Assembly (NCBI GenBank): GCA_905147135.1
Contig: LR990059.1
Location: forward strand, 14,221,001 to 14,285,000
From: Blastobasis lacticolella
Lineage: Eukaryota; Arthropoda; Insecta; Lepidoptera; Blastobasidae
Direction: 5' to 3'
DNA length: 64,000 nucleotides
Shown: positions 32,467 to 43,400 of the stretch, one piece after another
Position numbering within the stretch: the first letter of the stretch is position 1
How the letters are laid out: each line of letters starts with the position of its first letter
Made by a program: the position numbers and the translations under genes
The notes under the pieces: model-generated
The model's input: the letters and a program-made list of their open reading frames with translations, nothing else
The model's database searches: none
What the model was told of the DNA's origin: nothing

Positions 32467-32765
32467 GTTGGTGGCCTAATGAAGACTCGTATCTCGAGGT
32501 ACCGGCTTCGAACACATTGCCACCATATATCAATGGCTAATTTCTGAGTAATGTATATTAGCCGATGCTTTTACGATGAGGGAAAACATCGTGATGAAAC
32601 CTGCACATTCAGGCGACTGAATGTGTAACCATGATCCAACCTGTTCAGGTTCCTCTGGTAGCAGAGTCACGGAGGTCAGATGGCAGTCGCTCCACTGTAA
32701 TTCATCATAACAGCCGAAAGCCGCCCACTGCTGGGCATAGGCCTCCCCCAGAGATCTCTACTGTA
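32467..32765 (+). repeat. SINE-1 copy followed by a retrotransposon tail
   Basis: SINE-1 (32467-32702: GTTGGTGGCCTAATG, GTAACCATGATCCAACCTG, GGCAGTCGCTCCACTGTAAT) is cut at its tail by a minus-oriented fragment (32703-32765: TCATCATAACAGCCGAAAGC, CCCACTGCTGGGCATAGGC) of the GATGATGAT-tailed family. Confidence 0.75.
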
Positions 32766-33295
32766 ATTAAATCCAACAAAATCTGAAAGGTTCTTGGGGG
32801 CAAATCGCGTACCGGCAAACGCAGGGTTGCACGGCCCCCACGAGTCAGATAGACGAACTTGTAAAAATCATAAAAAACGATGAACGTGAAAGGCCCAAAA
32901 TAGTGTCCAGGCTGAGGTCATGAGGACGATGATAATCTTAGAAGAACTAGATTTAAAAATCTCTCAAATTTAAGGAATTTGCATTCCTTGGCATCATAAC
33001 GTATAGGCGTTAGCGTGTGGCCTCTCCTCTGCTGACGCTTCAGCCCGCGTCTCGTCCCAGACGCACGTAGCTGTATATCACGTCGTGTCGTTAAGGGCAG
33101 AAGGTGGTCCGATAAATCAGGAGACGTCGCTTGCGCCGCTCGGCTGCAGTCGGTAATGCGTGCTGTTGTAATGAATGAGATCACGTGACATTCGTGATGC
33201 CAAATCAGGAGTGTAAGGGTGTTTAAGAAGATAAGGTTTGTCATCTGGAGATCAATGCCATAGATGGACAAGCAGATATATAGATATATTATATG
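32766..33295. other. Noncoding stretch
   Basis: No gene or clear repeat seen. Confidence 0.4.
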
Positions 33296-33402
33296 ACTGA
33301 ATGATCCAATCTCTGTAAGTCCCCTGGTAGCACGGTCAAGGAGGTCAAATGTCAGTCGCTTCACTGTAATTACCTGATCTGCCAAATCCTGGACCATGTA
33401 CT
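33296..33402 (+). repeat. SINE-1 tail fragment
   Basis: ATGATCCAATCTCTGTAAGT through CAGTCGCTTCACTGTAATTA to ATCCTGGACCATG only. Confidence 0.75.
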
Positions 33403-33474
33403 TTAACGCATAGATGATTCTTATTTTTATTTATTATACACGTCATTCAAACATACACATGGACATTTTTATCA

Positions 33475-33605
33475 GGTGATAGGACTCTGTCAAGCCTGAG
33501 GAGTCCGCCTGGGTGAGCTCTACCGCCTTGTCTACTTCGAGCGGAGCAAAATTGAAGGCCGCAGTTGCCACGAGCTGGGTCTATATCTTCCGGCTCAGCA
33601 AGGAA
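33475..33605 (+). repeat. Repeat C 5' part
   Basis: GACTCTGTCAAGCCTGAGGA, GTCCGCCTGGGTGAGCTCTA, CCGCCTTGTCTACTTC; compare 29757-29830. Confidence 0.75.
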
Positions 33606-33650
33606 ATGATTTGATTTATTTATTAGTTCATTTCACAGTTTAACAGCAAC

Positions 33651-33935
33651 ATGGTGCAGTTGGTTGCAGAACATATTAAGGAAAACGAGGAGACGTCTCT
33701 CGCTATTGACGAGCTGCTCTCATACTACAAAGAAACAGAGTTCAGGGCGTTTCGTGTGCGAGTTCCAACTGACAGTTTGAAGAATTTCCTTTGGAAAGAT
33801 TTGTGGCCTCGTGGAGTGATATTTCGGAGATAAATTATATAAGTAGTTTATCAGTTATCTTATACCCATAACACAAGCTTTGCTTACTTTGGGGCTAGAT
33901 GGCACTGTGTGATTTAGTAAAAGCATATTACAAAA
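33651..33935 (+). mobile_element. Transposon-derived 60-aa frame plus retroelement 3' tail
   Basis: An open frame (33651-33833) reads FRAFRVRVPTDSLKNFLWKD then LWPRGVIFRR. This resembles the conserved VP..L..FWP.G...R patch of insect retroelement proteins, but I cannot assign a family. It is followed without a break by a tail (GTTTATCAGTTATCTTATAC, CAAGCTTTGCTTACTTTGGG, GCTAGATGGCACTGTG) that recurs at 41866-41950, so frame and tail probably belong to one element. Confidence 0.55.
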
Positions 33936-34519
33936 AAAATTATGCCGGGGCCCTTCGAGCAGCTTCAATGTTCCGAAGACATGACCAAGATGCCCAGCGC
34001 ACCGACGCGGAGCCTGACGAACATCGAACTAGCGTTGCCCCTACGCCGCCATTACGGATTAATGTGATACCAATTCCGCTTGAATATTACTGGGACCAGA
34101 ATAAGTTCTACTAACCCTTAATTTTTTACTTTACTACTAACAATATATGGGCTAATGCATTATAGTTATGTTTACTTGTTGGCTGAAATAAAGACGATAT
34201 CAATATTCTATTTATTCTTTTTTATTCTTAAATATAAGTTTATACAAAACAAATATAAAATAGACACATTAAAATAAAAAACACATACATAAAAATAAAT
34301 ATTATTTAAAACTTAAATCTAGAGTACTGTCAGCAACGTTAGGTTAGGCCCAAGCTATCAGTGGTTAGGGCTGCCGACAAAGTAACCTCCTGACATTACG
34401 CGCCGTCTCCAAAATCCTTCGGTATCTGACCCCTGACCTAACCATCTACGATATCACGATACGAAACATCTGCAAGAGACCCTTAAGATGTTGGTCGATA
34501 TTACTATTATCATTCTTAA

Positions 34520-35032
34520 GCAATGCCGCCAAGCATCAATGCTTGTTGTGTTCCGGCATACTGACAGACAGACGACATTCTTTTTACTTATTTGTTCCGA
34601 GCTCAGGTAGGCCGGCTGGTGCGTGCGGCGTGCGGCGGGCTGGCTGGGGCCGGGCGCACGCCGCACATGATTCGCCTAGGCGGTTATGTGCGTGGCGCTT
34701 ATCGTTGCCCGGTGTCTCGCCGGAGTAAGCCCTCGTACGCGCTGATCGTTTTGCATGCGTCGCCCCCTACCTGGATGAGCTCGCTTAACTTCCCTTTGTT
34801 TTCCGTTAAATTTTTGACTTTTGAAAAGAGATTAATTAACGTAATCCTAATTCAATAAAATACTTTTTCATTCATTCATTCCGGTTGGAAGGATAATGTA
34901 GCCAGCGCAATTACAGGCATCTTAGTCCTCACATGTTTTTTGTCTGCAACCAACAAGCATGAATCGTAGATGTTATGGGCGACAGTTACCGCTTATCATC
35001 AGGTGGAATCTCTGCTCGTTTGTCACTGCGCA
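34520..35032 (+). repeat. Repeat C split by a GC-rich insert
   Basis: Left half 34520-34556 (AGCATCAATGCTTGTTGTG then TTCCGG) and right half 34879-35032 (TTCCGGTTGGAAGGATAATG to GTCACTGCGCACAAT). In the uninterrupted copy at 29838-30057 these are adjacent. Confidence 0.75.
34557..34878 (+). mobile_element. 322-bp GC-rich insertion flanked by TTCCGG
   Basis: Inserted in repeat C with TTCCGG at 34551-34556 and 34879-34884, probably a 6-bp target duplication. Its 5' half is very GC-rich (GTGCGTGCGGCGTGCGGCGG) and its 3' half AT-rich, with AATAAA at 34854-34859 and no long A-tail. An 88-aa frame (34592-34858) spans it but resembles nothing known. It could be a retroposed transcript end or an unclassified element. 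Confidence 0.6.
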
Positions 35033-35073
35033 CAATAAAAGAAAATTAAACAGTGGTGTTTTAAGGAGTTGTC

Positions 35074-35210
35074 CTTTGCGTCAGTGGTTCAAAAGAGGCT
35101 TCCACAACCCAAGCTACCTATGAAAATTCTGTAAACACCACTACTTTGTGTCAGTGGTTAAAAAGACATCCACAATCCAATCCTAACCATGAACAGACTT
35201 GCATTTTTGT
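35074..35210. repeat. Short tandem duplication, 70-bp period
   Basis: CTTTGCGTCAGTGGTTCAAA at 35074 against CTTTGTGTCAGTGGTTAAAA at 35144; both are followed by TCCACAANCCAANC and CTATGAA or CCATGAA. Confidence 0.65.
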
Positions 35211-35724
35211 AGGTATATCGATTACTTCCCGGGTAGTTGTATAGAGGATATTCCCGGGACGTTGTCCCTGGGGGCGATGATTGATCACCGAAGCCGATCG
35301 CTTTGACCATTCATCGCTTGTATATACGAATAGCTTTGAGATAAAAGAATATGCGAGATTTGTTGCAGATGAAGTACTCTCGGAAGAACAGGGTTGGGTG
35401 CTGAGCTATTATTTGTGGGAATTTTGGGGGATATTAATACTATTTTTGAAGTATAATTATAATATTCACATCTTTTTGATCTATCGCATTCTTAGGTTTT
35501 TACGGCTAAACAACTACCTGACTTAGGAATTTTTTTTAAATGCAATCAGTGGAAAACAAGGTGACAGCCCACCTAATCGGTACTTGACGGTAATCGGTAT
35601 CTCTTTCTCATAATCTGCAATCATTAAATACTTGAAAGGTGTTGGTAGATTCGCCTTGGTCGCGCGCGTAAATAGGTAAACTAAAATTTCAAAATTTCAA
35701 AATGGCTGATTTTAGGATCCATAT

Positions 35725-35822
35725 TGTTTTAAGAATTACTAACAATATATGGGCATTATACTTATGTAAATCAGTATATTTTTAGCCTGAAATAAACTGA
35801 TTATTATTATTATTATTATATT
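35725..35822 (+). mobile_element. Retroelement 3' end with (ATT)n tail
   Basis: ACTAACAATATATGGGCATT, then AGCCTGAAATAAACTG and ATTATTATTATTATT. A shorter form of the same end is at 34135-34200. Confidence 0.7.
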
Positions 35823-36755
35823 GCGACTTTCGAAAATCTTATTTCTCTATAATCAATCGAGTGAGGTATCAAAATAAAGGTCTTCAAATGGCGATTTCAA
35901 AAATATAAACAACTTATACACTTATGACAAATTTTTGCTTTTCAGTTTTTCAACAGCAGTCGGGATTTTCAATTTTTGTACTACTTTCTTATTGTCAAAG
36001 CCTTCTTAAAGTCTTAACATTGTCGTTGTCGTTCACCAAAATCGATGTTCAAATCCCAAATACCACAGCCATTGTTTGTACATCCGATTCAGCTTAGGGA
36101 CGCTACGATCGATAAATGCAAATGCATCCAAAACACCAAGAGGCCGCATCGCAATCTATCAAAGAGACGAACCTGAGCACCAACGGGATAACTCACCATA
36201 TCACCCTTTTAGATCTAAAGTGACGCAACTCAGAAATCACTCTCTTTGTAATCAAATAAATACATTTTTATTCAATCTTGTGAAAGACATTTCAATTTGA
36301 AATCTACAAAAACATGTCAATCCCAGAAACACAAACTACTAATCCCAGAAAAGTTCACTGCGCTGTAGCGACATTACTTATAATACCTTAATGAGCATTC
36401 AAAGAATGCTCAAGAAATTTGCCTGTAAGTACTTATAATACCCGAAAGATATCCACTATCACCTCTGCTGTAAGATATTTATAACAATTAAGACTGATTA
36501 AAGAAATACACTTATTATAATAAGAAAAGTGTTTAAAGCGTTCTTATTCTTAATTTGCACAACAAATTTTGAAATAAATAAATTGCAGTCCGAATTTCAT
36601 TGAGTTATGTCACTTTAAACCTGGCAGGGCGATATCTCGAGTGACTCGAGCCTGGCCTGTAGCCAAACGACGCTTGTAATTGGTAGCTCGATACTTGTTC
36701 TCTTGTATCGCTGTCTCTAATTGATTTATATGATTTCGCATAGACTTGCGAGTAA
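35823..36755. other. Noncoding stretch
   Basis: No gene supported; short frames resemble nothing known. Confidence 0.4.
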
Positions 36756-36756
36756 T

Positions 36757-37207
36757 TGGGTCGGCCGTTGGAACATCTTTTTGGAACGTTTTTCGCTCGA
36801 GAGGTACCGGTTTCGAATCGCAATGTGGCCATGTACCGATGGCTCTTTTCTGTGTTATGTACGTGTTATGTTGAATACTAACCAATGCTCTTACGGTGAG
36901 GGAAAACATCATGATGAAACTTACACATTCAGGTGTATACCCACGATTCAATCTGGTCAGGTTCGCCTGGTAGTAGGATCACGGAGGTCAGATGGTACTG
37001 GCCTGATTTGCCAAATCCTGTTTTATTTCTATACCTCTAAGGTGGCAAACAAGCTTACGGCCTGCCTGATGGTAAGCACTCACCACAGCTTATGGACGTT
37101 TGCAATACCAGGGGCATCACCCACGCGCTGCCGACCTCGTAAAAACCTGTTCACCCCTTTCTTGAAGGAAGAGTTTATTATCAAGGCGGACCGCGGGCCC
37201 TCATGCG
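36757..37207 (+). repeat. SINE-1 with a retrotransposon 3' end nested in its tail
   Basis: SINE-1 runs from GGTCGGCCGTTGG to GCCAAATCCTG (37019) and resumes at about 37180 with TCAAGGCGGACCGCGGGCCC. Between lies a minus-oriented retrotransposon 3' end (AAGGTGGCAAACAAGCTTAC, CCTGATGGTAAGCACTCACC). Confidence 0.8.
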
Positions 37208-39595
37208 CGCCAAGATGACTATTTTTTTATTGCACCTAATGTAAACCACGGCTGATTTGCGTTTAGACGTAGGTATCCGCCATAAACGTCGTTTCGCATA
37301 CATCCAAATTGCAGCAACAAAACAGCCAACCACATATCCACTAAACCAAGACACACTTCTACTCCGCAGAGACTGCAACTGCACCGTACCTTAAACCCGA
37401 TTAAGTCCCTAATGCACTTAAAAAATTAAACCTCCTTAAAGGCTCCAAGACGCTGGGAAGTGTCCCGGTGTCCCAGTTAATTAATCCCGGGGACTCCCCG
37501 GGCTGGAGCGAAGCCAGCGACCGCACTCTGAGCAAACAATGGCCACTTCCAGCTCATCCTGTATTAAAAAGCCAACCAATTTGGAGGCCGTCCGGAGGTT
37601 TCGGCAAATTTCCGCCCTAAAACGCGAGCGCTGAAAGCAATACTTGCAGAAGATTTTTATTCGTTATATCGAAAGTTTCATATCCATAAACGGTTGTCGG
37701 GAAGAGACACTTTTGGCGATAATGCCGCCCGTATACAGGAAATCTTACAGAATTTGTAATTACTATGGGTACTGCTAATATACATTAAAGAGTTCAATCA
37801 ATAAATAATAAATAAAGTTGGATCTTCTAGTGGGGTGAGAGATTATGATTATTGAAAGTCTAAATGTATTGCTAGAAAATATATACATTTCATACCACCA
37901 TGACTCAGCACTTTTTACGCAAACGGGACTCACACGCAACATACCTTTTTGATTTGTTTTCCCTACGTTTCGGTAGGGTTACACCCACCGTGGTCACGAG
38001 AAGACTCTTTACCTATTACTATTAAATCTTTATAGCCATCATCACTATCATTTTTTCAAATAAATTATGGATATTATAATGGTTTGTATTTCAACAGTAG
38101 ATTTGTATGTATTATTGAGTGACATTTTGAGCTTATATCTCCAAGATAAGATTTAAATAAAAGATTATTAAAAATGGCACATCACAAATAGCTTATTTAA
38201 AAAGAAAGTAACTTATTTCAGCTCTTAATCATAATATCTTGGATTATCCTAAAATATATTTTGCTTTGCTCGCTTACCATTCCAATAACGCAGTTATCTC
38301 AAATTCATTGCATTTTCAACGATCAACGAAATTGGGTTAAAACCATAAATTAAATACACTATTGTGCCGCGTCCAAGCCTCGAGTGGCAAAGACTATTCA
38401 AGAGGCAGAAGGGTCACTCTGGCTTTGGCAAGAATTCCAACTGTATCTTCCAAATTCCAGCTTAATTCCGAGCACCCTCAGCTGATTATTAAAGTTAACG
38501 AGTTGCTGAGTCTCGGCAGAGCTTGTGTTATTTGAAATGCTCGTTGTTTTTAGAGTTACAGCTCATTAGCGTTTGGTTTAAATAACTGTTTCTGTGATTC
38601 TGTTAGTTTTGATTATGGTGGTTCTGTTAAGGATGTTACCGAAAAATGTAACAGCTTTTTTTAGTATTTGGTGAGTAGTTACATCATATCCGTTTGTATT
38701 TATGTCTGTTATATTATATATTTATGTCTGTGTTATTTGAAACTTTCCTAGATTCGTTTGTTTACCAAATTACTGTAATTGTGTTAGCCTGTTAATGGCT
38801 TCTTAATTGTAACAATGTATGTAATTATGGCTTAGCATAAATTGCTGTTGGATATCCTATAAATATATAAATATTAGAGCTTGTAATTAATGTATGATTC
38901 GATCCATGATCACGTGTTTTAATGATATGTTTATGGATCAACGATGTCTGATGTCAAGTACCTATTTTATATTCAGATAGATATCGGAAACTTACTCATT
39001 TACGAGAAATTATTAGCTACATTATATTTAAGGCGAACCTCCAAAGTATAATTGAGGCACGAATAACAATCTAATAAACAGAAGTAAGCAATTAATCCCC
39101 GATACAAAAGAACGCAAACGCCCTAAAAACTACAATTAACTGGCACGCAAATTGCAAACTAGACTCTAACTATTAAAGCATAAGGTTGGAAAAATATCGT
39201 CGATGCTAGCAGCGACACTCGTGCCATAAATGCTACATTTGGTCCACCAGTATACGGTGACCTCAATACAGCAGAAGATGCTCTCTCAAGTTGTCCACAT
39301 GGTGGTAGGATTAAAGAAGGGGAGGAAGATCTAGCTATAACGGTCGCTGATACCGAAATAAATGGCGGTGAATCACGAGATTCGACGATTTGTCGTGACG
39401 CCTAAGCGATTACACGGATCATTAGTCATATTACCACCTTTGATAACATCATTTTATGCTTTCATTGGAGAATTGATGATTTACAAAATGCAATAAGGGT
39501 GGGCAACGTGAGCTATTGTTGAGTGATTTTTGAGTTGCTTTCGGCTCTAATTACAAGTAAAGGTTGTCTTTTTAAGGGCCAAAAACTTACATATT
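37208..39595. other. Intergenic, apparently single-copy, no gene
   Basis: Longest repeat-poor stretch of the window. Moderately GC-rich around 37440-37640 (CCCGGGGACTCCCCGGGCTG, a perfect-looking small palindrome at 37487-37503), otherwise AT-rich. No coding similarity seen. It may hold regulatory DNA; nothing in the sequence proves it. Confidence 0.4.
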
Positions 39596-39599
39596 TTTA

Positions 39600-39762
39600 T
39601 ATAATACGGCAGACGCACAGGCAAGTGGGGCACCTGATGGAAAGTGGTCACTGCCGCCTATGGACATCAGCAACACCAGGGAAGTTAGCAATGCATTGTT
39701 CGCATCTGAAGTGACCTCTAAAATACCGCTTGAACGATCCCATGTCATAGTCTAAATTGAAA
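39600..39762 (-). mobile_element. Non-LTR retrotransposon 3' end
   Basis: Plus-strand ACGGCAGACGCACAGGCAAG, GGCACCTGATGGAAAGTGGT, GGACATCAGCAACACCAGGG and CTTGAACGATCCCATGTCAT: reverse complement of the 3' UTR and last codons (a YDMGSFK-type motif). Confidence 0.8.
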
Positions 39763-40110
39763 TAAAACAAAGGAAAAAGTATTTAGTATCAGTGAAACTA
39801 GCTTTAATGGAAAAATAATTTTATGGCATTTATTTTTAAATATAATTTGTTGTGACTAGGGCGTAGATGGCCTAATCCGGATATCCTATATTCATACACT
39901 TTTCGCAACAACTGCGGCCATATTACGCTGATAACTCACCGAATGTTGTGTTCGATCCTCTCAAGTTTATCGGTGTAGAAAAATAACTTGACAGATCTCC
40001 AAAAATAATTATGTAATGGAGTTAGAACACACAATCTCGGTAGCTAACGAGAAATTATTCGTTGATGGTAATTTTTCCCCGTACAAAATATTGGTCTGCG
40101 ATGAAGCTCG

Positions 40111-40305
40111 CTTTTGGCCGAATTAATAATCACATGACGGCCACATGACTGAAATCATATACAAATATAAATACCATAAATTATCTATCCAAAAAAGCGA
40201 AATAACTCACTTTTGATCAAATTAAGAATCACACGACGGCCATATGACTGCAATCATATACAAATATAAATGTATTAATATTATCTTTCCAATAAATCAA
40301 ATTTC
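40111..40305. repeat. Tandem duplication, 99-bp period
   Basis: CTTTTGGCCGAATTAATAAT at 40111 and CTTTTGATCAAATTAAGAAT at 40210; both continue CACANGACGGCCANATGACT and ATCATATACAAATATAAAT. Confidence 0.85.
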
Positions 40306-40429
40306 ACTGATATTAAATTGTTTTTCTTTATTTTATTTCAATTTAAAGTTCTCCGCCTCTAAAAAAACACTCTTCATTTATTTTATGCCGATATAGGCGA
40401 AATACGAGTTAAACAAATTGCACTAAAAT

Positions 40430-40435
40430 TTTATT
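40430..40435 (-). terminator. Poly(A) signal of CP4
   Basis: AATAAA on the minus strand, 22 bp past the CP4 stop. Confidence 0.65.
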
Positions 40436-40456
40436 TTTTAATTATTGGACTTAACA

Positions 40457-43400
40457 TCACAAAGCAAACGTACACCTCATAATAAAAACACTAAAAATTA
40501 ACATGATTTGGATCGAGAAACAAGTAGCCGGAGTTACAGCGCTGTCCAATAACTTTTCTGGGTGTGCTGCAGTGTCTTTCAACAACAATAGCTTATCGAA
40601 TCTTTTCGTTTTTGGCTGCAAAAGGGAGATTACACCTTCCATAGTTTCTTCACATGTGGGTAGAATGAGTCTTGGTGGCAATGCAAAACCGTGCTTGCCT
40701 TCATCACGGAGTTCGAACGTTGCGACGTATCTGGGTGATAAGAAACCGTTATTAGAACGAAAAGTGACAACTTCAACAACAAATAATAAATAATTGACGA
40801 CCTGGGTAGTTCAGTGGCCGGTCTGCCACGCAAGAGGTCCCGGGTTCGATTCCCGGCCGGGCAGAAATTGAAATGATGAATTTTAATAGAGCATCGGTTA
40901 GCATTTAACAAATACATAACAGTACGTAACTCAGAAAAGAGTCATTGATACATGGCCGCATTGGGATTCAAACCCGGAATCTCTCACTTACTCTACGTAG
41001 AGTCATACGTTAAGCGAAAAAGCAAGCGTTCATTCCACAACCTTAGTGTGCGCGGGAGAAAGTTCTTTTGGAACCGCACAGTTCGCGACCAATTTGGGAC
41101 CAAGGTGTGAGGATGAACTCCCTGTCGATGGCGAGCAGTGGTTCGGTCGATGGTTGATTTTACCACACTATGGTTAAAGTGTTGATGACTTAACAGACAC
41201 TTATAATGACTGAGTCATCGTCATCGCTATTCCAGTGTATTAACTGAGCAAATAACTAGAAACTTACGGAACTCCGAACGTCCTCTTCGCCCAACATCCG
41301 CTTACGCCCGAAGTAGTGTAACCTGCCAAAAACAAATAAACATTCGTAAATGAACAACAATCCGTCATTACAACGAGAATAATTGATCAGCACTCAGATG
41401 CGTTTTGTATAAAATATCTACTCAAGTATTGATTTGATATCTGATTACGTAAATAAGCATTTTTTTGTCATGGCAGACAAACAAACATGCGGGCCACCTG
41501 ATGGAAAGTACTCACCGCCGCCTATGAACATCAGCAACACCAGGGGTGCTTGCGTTGCCCGCCTTAAAAGTTTTAGACTAAACTTGAGAATATATTTATC
41601 TGCGTATTTTTTTCAGTTGAAACATGTTGTCACAAACCATCTCAGATCAACTAGAGTTAAAAATATTTAGATAAAATACAATGGAATGGAATACATTAGA
41701 ATTATAGACGATCTGAGTAGTTCAGTTGGTTAACATGCCAGAGGTCCCAGATTCAATTCCCGACTGAGCATAAATTTAAATAATAAATTTTCATTTCTGT
41801 TACGGGTCTGAGTGTAGTATGTATAATAAGTATGTATTTAAAAAAAAGTTAGTAAAATGTAGTTTATCAGTTATCTAACATCCATAATACACTTTGCTTA
41901 CTTGGCTAGATGGCACTGTATGAATTTGTCCAAGCATATTTATTTATAGATAATTTTAATAGAGACAGACAAGACAGGCATTTGACCACCATGTTGGTAA
42001 ATGACGATGCCGCCGAAGATAAAGCATGCCCGTATTAGAACAGCCTATTCACTCTAGCCTTGGAGGCGTCCAGATTATATTGATCGGGGAACACACTCGC
42101 AGGCAACGTGTTCCATTTCTTGGCCGTACGTATTATAAGGGTCGAACTAAAGGCTCGTGCGGATAGCTGGCAGATCCACGACATAAGATCGCGTCTCCCG
42201 ATAGCGGAAAGGGGCCGGCGGAATGAGGTCGTGCAATTGCGCCGCACTTGCTTAGCTATGCGCTAAGCAAGCTGTGTGAAGAGAGGTAGGGCATAGCGGG
42301 GCATCCCGTTCGAATTGGAGCCGCCCAACTGGGGAAGTACCTCCACCTTACAGAATACCGCAGCTAAACAATACTCTTTTAAATAGTATTGTGTTTCTGT
42401 CGGTTAGTAAGGTCTCCAGTGCTCCATGGGGTGGGGATTTGGGGAACCGTGGCTTTGGCAGTGGTGGGGTATTTGCCTTTTTGCTGCCAGAGCAACGTGT
42501 TATAGAGGTGGGCAACGCACTGGCGATACTATTGGTGTTGCTAATGTCTAGGTGACTACTTTCCATCAGGTGGCCCACTTGCCTGTTTGCCTACCGTATG
42601 ACATAAAAAAAAGCTCCTGTCAGTAGCCGAAATGTAGCCAATATATTACTCACCAACAGTGTCATACGCGGTCCCGAAAGTGTACTGTGTGCCATGTATT
42701 TTTGATATATTTCTGCCTGCTTGTTTGATCATTTCTAGCTGGAAAATTAATATTTTCTTATTACTAAAGGGTTTGTTGCATCCGCTGATAAATATCAAAG
42801 CTGATTAAATAGCATATCCCGAATGTTATAAGGTACCCTATGTTTGAATTGCCAGCTTCGAGTCGAACGGTTTTCAATTTTGATTTTCGGCATGAAAAGT
42901 TCGATATTTTGATGCATTATGCTGATTTTACCTATTTTTGAATCGAAAGAGTACCAGTGTTGCCAATGTGATATACAAATTTTAAAGATTAAAATAAAAT
43001 AGAAAAAAATAGAGAGAAGAAGTTTGTATTAGAGTGTTTAATACTCCTTCACACAAAAACTACTAAACCGTTTGATGAAATTTGGCAGTAATATAGCTTG
43101 TCACCCAGAATATATGTTATATATTTTTCTTTAATATTCAATGTAGTTTATGCGGGAACGGGTTCGGATCGTAATAACGGAATTTTGCGGACAAATTTAC
43201 TGCGAGTCAATTAATAATACGTAATATTCTTACCACAGGTTCAAAGTTCTCCATATGCTTCTTGGAATACGCATACGGCAAGATAATATATTGTCCGTAG
43301 GAATGAAATGCTAAATAGTATTCTAGATCATCGCTTTTGGACTTTGTAAAGCTCGCCATTGCTCTTGACTCTTTTTCGGAAAACGCTATTGGTCCGCAGT

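Noticed and set aside
34592..34858. 88-codon frame as a gene
   Set aside because: It begins and ends within a small insertion and stops inside AATAAA; no family resemblance. Kept only as part of the insertion.
36610..36951. 113-codon minus-strand frame and overlapping plus-strand 165-codon frame
   Set aside because: Both read through the tRNA-headed SINE and its nested insert; open only because SINE sequence has few stops.
40799..40866. tRNA-Gly(GCC)-like sequence
   Set aside because: Anticodon and T arms fit but the acceptor ends do not pair and a similar degraded copy at 41707 shares flanking sequence; it is a SINE head.
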